Shown: positions 61,112 to 64,000 of the stretch, in pieces
How the letters are laid out: each line of letters starts with the position of its first letter
Numbering within the stretch: the first letter of the stretch is position 1
Assembly (NCBI RefSeq): GCF_005938125.1
Contig: NZ_VCQN01000001.1
Span: forward strand, 186,001-250,000
Length of the DNA stretch: 64,000 bases
Direction of reading: 5' to 3'
DNA from: Bacillus sp. BHET2
GTDB taxonomy: Bacteria; Bacillota; Bacilli; Bacillales; Bacillaceae_B
Made by a program: the position numbers and the translations under genes
The notes under the pieces: model-generated
Databases searched by the model: none
What the model was told of the DNA's origin: nothing
Seen by the model: only the letters and a program-made list of their open reading frames with translations

Positions 61112-63037
61112 ATGAGAAGAAAATTACCTTTTGAATTAACCAAGGAGCAATCCTTTTATGAAGCGTTATCCGATTGGGTCGGAGATGTTTTTTATGATGT
61201 ATTACCTGAGAAAGGGTTTGATTTACGGGATGAACAGGTTTTCATGGCCTTTCAACTGAATCAGGCCTATAAAAATAAACAAGTTATGTTTGCTGAAGCA
61301 GGAGTTGGGACTGGGAAAACCTTGGTTTACCTCTTATATGCCTTATCATATGCGAGATATACTGGTAAACCTGCTATCATCGCCTGTGCAGATGAAACGC
61401 TCATTGAACAGATTGTCAAAAAGGAAGGCGACATACAAAAGCTTGAAAGTGCCCTTGATTTAAACATAGATGTTCGCTTGGCAAAATCCAGGGAGCAATA
61501 TTTATGCATCAAAAAATTAGAAGAAAACCTGTCCGAAAATGATGTCTTCCATGACATGTGGGAAGAACTGCCTGGCTTTGTCCATGACAACTCTTCCATG
61601 AGTAGCTTCAGTCATTACGGAGATCGAAAGGAATATTCTCAATTGTCGGATGATGAATGGGGACATGTAGGATGGGATTCTCTTCAGGATTGCATGTCTT
61701 GCGCTTATCGTCATCGCTGTGGCCTTACACTTCATCGTGAACATTACAGAAATGCAGCCGACTTGATCATTTGTTCCCATGATTTCTACATGGAGCACAT
61801 CTGGACTAAGGACTCAAGAAAGCGGGAAGGACAGCTTCCACTTCTGCCGGAAGCAAGCTCTGTTGTGTTTGACGAAGGCCATCTTTTGGAATTTGCTTCA
61901 CAAAAAGCTATGACCTACCGAATGAGAATGGAAACACTTGAAGGACTGCTTGAAAAGCTCTCTTCCTCAGATATGAGGGAGGAAACCCTTTATATCATAG
62001 AAGATATCATGTTAGAAAATGAGAAATGGTTCGAACTGCTTGAGAAAGAATCCGTTGCGGAGAAAGGCTCTGAGAGACAATATATTACCCGATCAGAAGC
62101 AATCTTGCAGCAGGGCAGAGCGCTGACAGAGAAAATCGAACATCTTTTGAATGAACTCGTATTCGAATCGGAAATGTATGTCATGGATGATTATCTATTA
62201 AAAGTAGTGGAAGAATATCTTGAGCAGATTCAATATTCATTGAAGCTATTTTTGGATGATGAGAAAGGAATCTACTGGTTGGAGACGACTGAGGAAGAAC
62301 ATACCTTTGTCGTTATGCCAAGATTAGTGGAAGAAATTCTTAGAGATCAAGTATTTTCTCAGAAGATACCATTCATCTTTTCTTCTGCAACACTCTCATA
62401 TGATCAAGATTTCTCGTACGTGTCTCAATCATTGGGAATCGAAGCATATGAAAAATTTTCTGTAGAGTCTCCTTATGAGTATGAGGAAATGATGAAGGCT
62501 TATCTTCCTTTATTAGAGTCAGGTATAGTTGCGAAAAATGATTATGCATCTGAACAAATGAAAAATAATCAAGGGAAATCTTTGATCCTTTTCTCATCTA
62601 AGGAGGAAATGAACGACTTCAGGTCCTACCAAATGAAGCAGGGGACCCAAGACTGGAATGTAATATATGAAGGCGACAGAGAAATCAGTGATACGGTAGA
62701 ACAGTTCCAACAAGAAACATCTACGGTCCTGTGTTCTTACCATTTATGGGAAGGGCTTGACGTACCTGGAGAATCCCTTTCGCAGGTCATCATTTACTCC
62801 CTTCCATTCCCGCCGAAGGACCCGGTGTTTGATGCTAAGCGAAATCACGCCGATGACGCTGCAAAAGAGGTGGATATCCCTTATATGATTCTTCGCCTGA
62901 GACAAGGAATCGGTCGACTGATTCGTACGAGTGAAGACAAAGGGAGCATCCATGTCCTTATAAATGGTGCAGAAACATCATATAGGGACTTGGTAGAATC
63001 GGTTCTACCTGTTGGGATTGAAGTGTTTAACGCATAA
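61112..63037 (+). CDS. ypvA: ATP-dependent Fe-S DNA helicase YpvA (DinG/XPD family)
   Basis: A 641-residue superfamily 2 helicase. Walker A AEAGVGTGKT is at 61-70. The iron-sulfur ligands are Cys132 and the trio Cys194, Cys197, Cys203 (DCMSCAYRHRCG). Motif II is DEGH, then FSSATLSYD, LWEGLDVPGESLS and RLRQGIGRLIRTSED. Unlike DinG at 37056 it has the 4-Cys cluster and no exonuclease domain. An AGGAGG site precedes the ATG. It lies before ypwA, as in B. subtilis. Confidence 0.94.
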   Translation: MRRKLPFELTKEQSFYEALSDWVGDVFYDVLPEKGFDLRDEQVFMAFQLNQAYKNKQVMFAEAGVGTGKTLVYLLYALSYARYTGKPAIIACADETLIEQIVKKEGDIQKLESALDLNIDVRLAKSREQYLCIKKLEENLSENDVFHDMWEELPGFVHDNSSMSSFSHYGDRKEYSQLSDDEWGHVGWDSLQDCMSCAYRHRCGLTLHREHYRNAADLIICSHDFYMEHIWTKDSRKREGQLPLLPEASSVVFDEGHLLEFASQKAMTYRMRMETLEGLLEKLSSSDMREETLYIIEDIMLENEKWFELLEKESVAEKGSERQYITRSEAILQQGRALTEKIEHLLNELVFESEMYVMDDYLLKVVEEYLEQIQYSLKLFLDDEKGIYWLETTEEEHTFVVMPRLVEEILRDQVFSQKIPFIFSSATLSYDQDFSYVSQSLGIEAYEKFSVESPYEYEEMMKAYLPLLESGIVAKNDYASEQMKNNQGKSLILFSSKEEMNDFRSYQMKQGTQDWNVIYEGDREISDTVEQFQQETSTVLCSYHLWEGLDVPGESLSQVIIYSLPFPPKDPVFDAKRNHADDAAKEVDIPYMILRLRQGIGRLIRTSEDKGSIHVLINGAETSYRDLVESVLPVGIEVFNA

Positions 63038-63048
63038 GAGAAAGAAAT

Positions 63049-63080
63049 GAAAACCGCCTAATTTGGGCGGTTTTTTTTTG
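63049..63080 (+). terminator. Intrinsic terminator after ypvA
   Basis: AAACCGCC-TAATTT-GGGCGGTTT followed by T7. Confidence 0.92.
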
Positions 63081-63299
63081 ATGGACGTAAAGGGGGGTAT
63101 CTTTAGATAAGTCCCATGGGTAATATGCGGCCGATAATATATTGGAAAAGGCGTTAATAAAAATAGAAAAGTCGATAATAAAAGGCTAAGGATTCCCTGA
63201 CTGTAACGATAATCCCTAAGCTATCAATCTTTCTGAGTCCAAGTTGACAGAAAACTATGATAAAATAGATGAGATGTTAAAAAAAGGGGGCTTTTTAGA

Positions 63300-64000
63300 A
63301 TGAAAGAATTAGTAATAGAAACAAAAGAGCGTTTTCTTGATTATGTTAAAAAAATGTCGGCCTACAACGAAGCACTTGGGTTGATGTTCTGGGATTTACG
63401 TACAGGTGCTCCGAAAAACGGTGTGGAGCAACGTTCCGAAGTTATTGGAATGCTCTCATCCGAGCTTTTTGAAATGTCGACCTCGAGCGAAATGGCAGCA
63501 TATTTAGCAAAACTTTCTCCAGAAATGGATAAATTGGACGACATGACACTAAAATTATTAGAAGAGTGTCAAAAAGAGTATGACCGAAATAAAAAAATAC
63601 CGACTTCTGAATATAGAGAATACGTGGTTTTGCAATCGAAAGCGGAAGGAATATGGGAAGACGCGAAAGAAAAGGAAGATTTCACCATGTTTCAGCCTTA
63701 TCTAGAGAAGCTTGTGGCATACACGAAACGTTTCATTGATTATTGGGGGTATGAAGATAATAAATATAATACGTTACTGGATATGTATGAGCCAGGTGTT
63801 ACAGTAGAGGTGTTGGACAAAGTATTCGGTGACCTTCGAGATCAAATTGTTCCACTGGTCCAGAAAATTTCGGAATCGGAAAAAAAGCCTGGAACCGACT
63901 TCCTTTTTGAACACTTTCCAAAGGCGAAGCAAAAGGAATTCAGCTTAAAAGTCCTTGAGCAAATGGGGTATGATTTTAACTCAGGGAGATTGGATGAAAC
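63300..64000 (+). CDS. ypwA: M32 carboxypeptidase (YpwA), 3' end outside window
   Basis: A zinc carboxypeptidase of the Taq family; it trims C-terminal residues from peptides in the cytosol. The visible 233 residues cover the family start: YNEALGLMFWDLRTGAPKNGVEQRSEVIGMLSSELFE, then WEDAKEKEDFTMFQPYLEKLV and YNTLLDMYEPGVTVEVLDKVF. The HExxH zinc site lies beyond the window (full length about 500). The ATG at 63300 follows AAGGGGGC; TTGACA with an extended -10 (TGATAAAAT) lies upstream at abnormal spacing. Confidence 0.94.
   Translation, partial: MKELVIETKERFLDYVKKMSAYNEALGLMFWDLRTGAPKNGVEQRSEVIGMLSSELFEMSTSSEMAAYLAKLSPEMDKLDDMTLKLLEECQKEYDRNKKIPTSEYREYVVLQSKAEGIWEDAKEKEDFTMFQPYLEKLVAYTKRFIDYWGYEDNKYNTLLDMYEPGVTVEVLDKVFGDLRDQIVPLVQKISESEKKPGTDFLFEHFPKAKQKEFSLKVLEQMGYDFNSGRLDE

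Noticed and set aside
63244..63266. TTGACA with TAAAAT as a ypwA promoter
   Set aside because: The 11-bp spacer is too short; only the extended -10 (TGATAAAAT) could function.
1..64000. CRISPR arrays, tRNA clusters, prophage, transposases, toxin-antitoxin pairs
   Set aside because: None seen; apart from the accessory genes listed, the region is conserved core chromosome.

Overview
This window is a plus-strand-biased piece of chromosome from a low-GC, endospore-forming Bacillaceae. Gene content and order follow the Bacillus subtilis block from yphA to ypwA (about 200 degrees on the 168 map). The many sporulation genes (yphB/YIEGIA, spoIVA, ypjB, sspM, yppG, cotD), AAGGAGG-type ribosome sites and frequent TTG/GTG starts support this. 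Protein divergence and several inserted, lost or inverted genes indicate a relative of B. subtilis rather than B. subtilis itself; a Rossellomorea-like 'marine Bacillus' is my guess, not a demonstrated fact. I saw no tRNA, rRNA operon, CRISPR array, phage or insertion sequence. The one structural RNA gene is rnpB.

Layout. 1-7.1 kb: membrane and sporulation genes (yphA end, YIEGIA and its small partner), the ribosome-assembly GTPase Der, GpsA (phospholipid backbone), yphE, lipoprotein yphF and the spore-coat ATPase SpoIVA. 7.1-7.7 kb: a gene-poor stretch with a near-perfect 22-bp-stem hairpin and an interrupted ORF. 7.7-12.4 kb: HU, folE-mtrB (folate; TRAP), and the menaquinone set hepS-menG-hepT with ndk. 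12.5-20.8 kb: cheR and the aromatic supraoperon aroC-aroB-aroH-hisC-tyrA-aroA. The trpEDCFBA genes that sit between aroH and hisC in B. subtilis are absent. A degenerate amidohydrolase-like gene follows aroA. 20.8-28.9 kb: ypiA, ypiB (ReoY), ypiF, the menaquinol:cytochrome c reductase qcrABC, ypjA, ypjB, an inserted YugP-type metallopeptidase, and ypjC on the minus strand. 29-34.6 kb: a tightly packed operon ypjD-dapB-mgsA-bshB1-bshA-cca-birA. 34.6-44.3 kb: panBCD behind a long leader, dinG, a catalytically dead ComEC-like protein, ypmA, ypmB, aspB, asnS. 44.4-53.2 kb: dnaD, nth, a ypoC remnant, recU-ponA (minus), yppC, sspM (minus), yppD-like, yppE, yppF (minus), yppG and a small heat-shock protein (minus). 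53.3-64 kb: mitomycin-repair genes mrfA-mrfB behind a LexA-like box, cotD, ypsA, gpsB, rnpB, an RlmL-type methyltransferase, a 57-residue unknown, the FeS helicase ypvA, and the start of the M32 carboxypeptidase ypwA, which runs off the window.

Functional themes. Menaquinone supply (hepS/menG/hepT plus chorismate from the aro genes) feeds the qcr complex. GpsB, PonA, YpiB/ReoY and RecU tie cell-wall growth to chromosome handling. BshA/BshB1, panBCD and birA provide bacillithiol, pantothenate and biotinylation. The most unusual elements are two accessory pseudoenzymes inserted at the edges of conserved operons (19909-20808 and 39935-40771), the lost trp block, the LexA-like site before mrfAB, the interrupted ORF at 7371-7556, and three genes too short for routine ORF calling (sspM, 57036-57131, 60647-60820).
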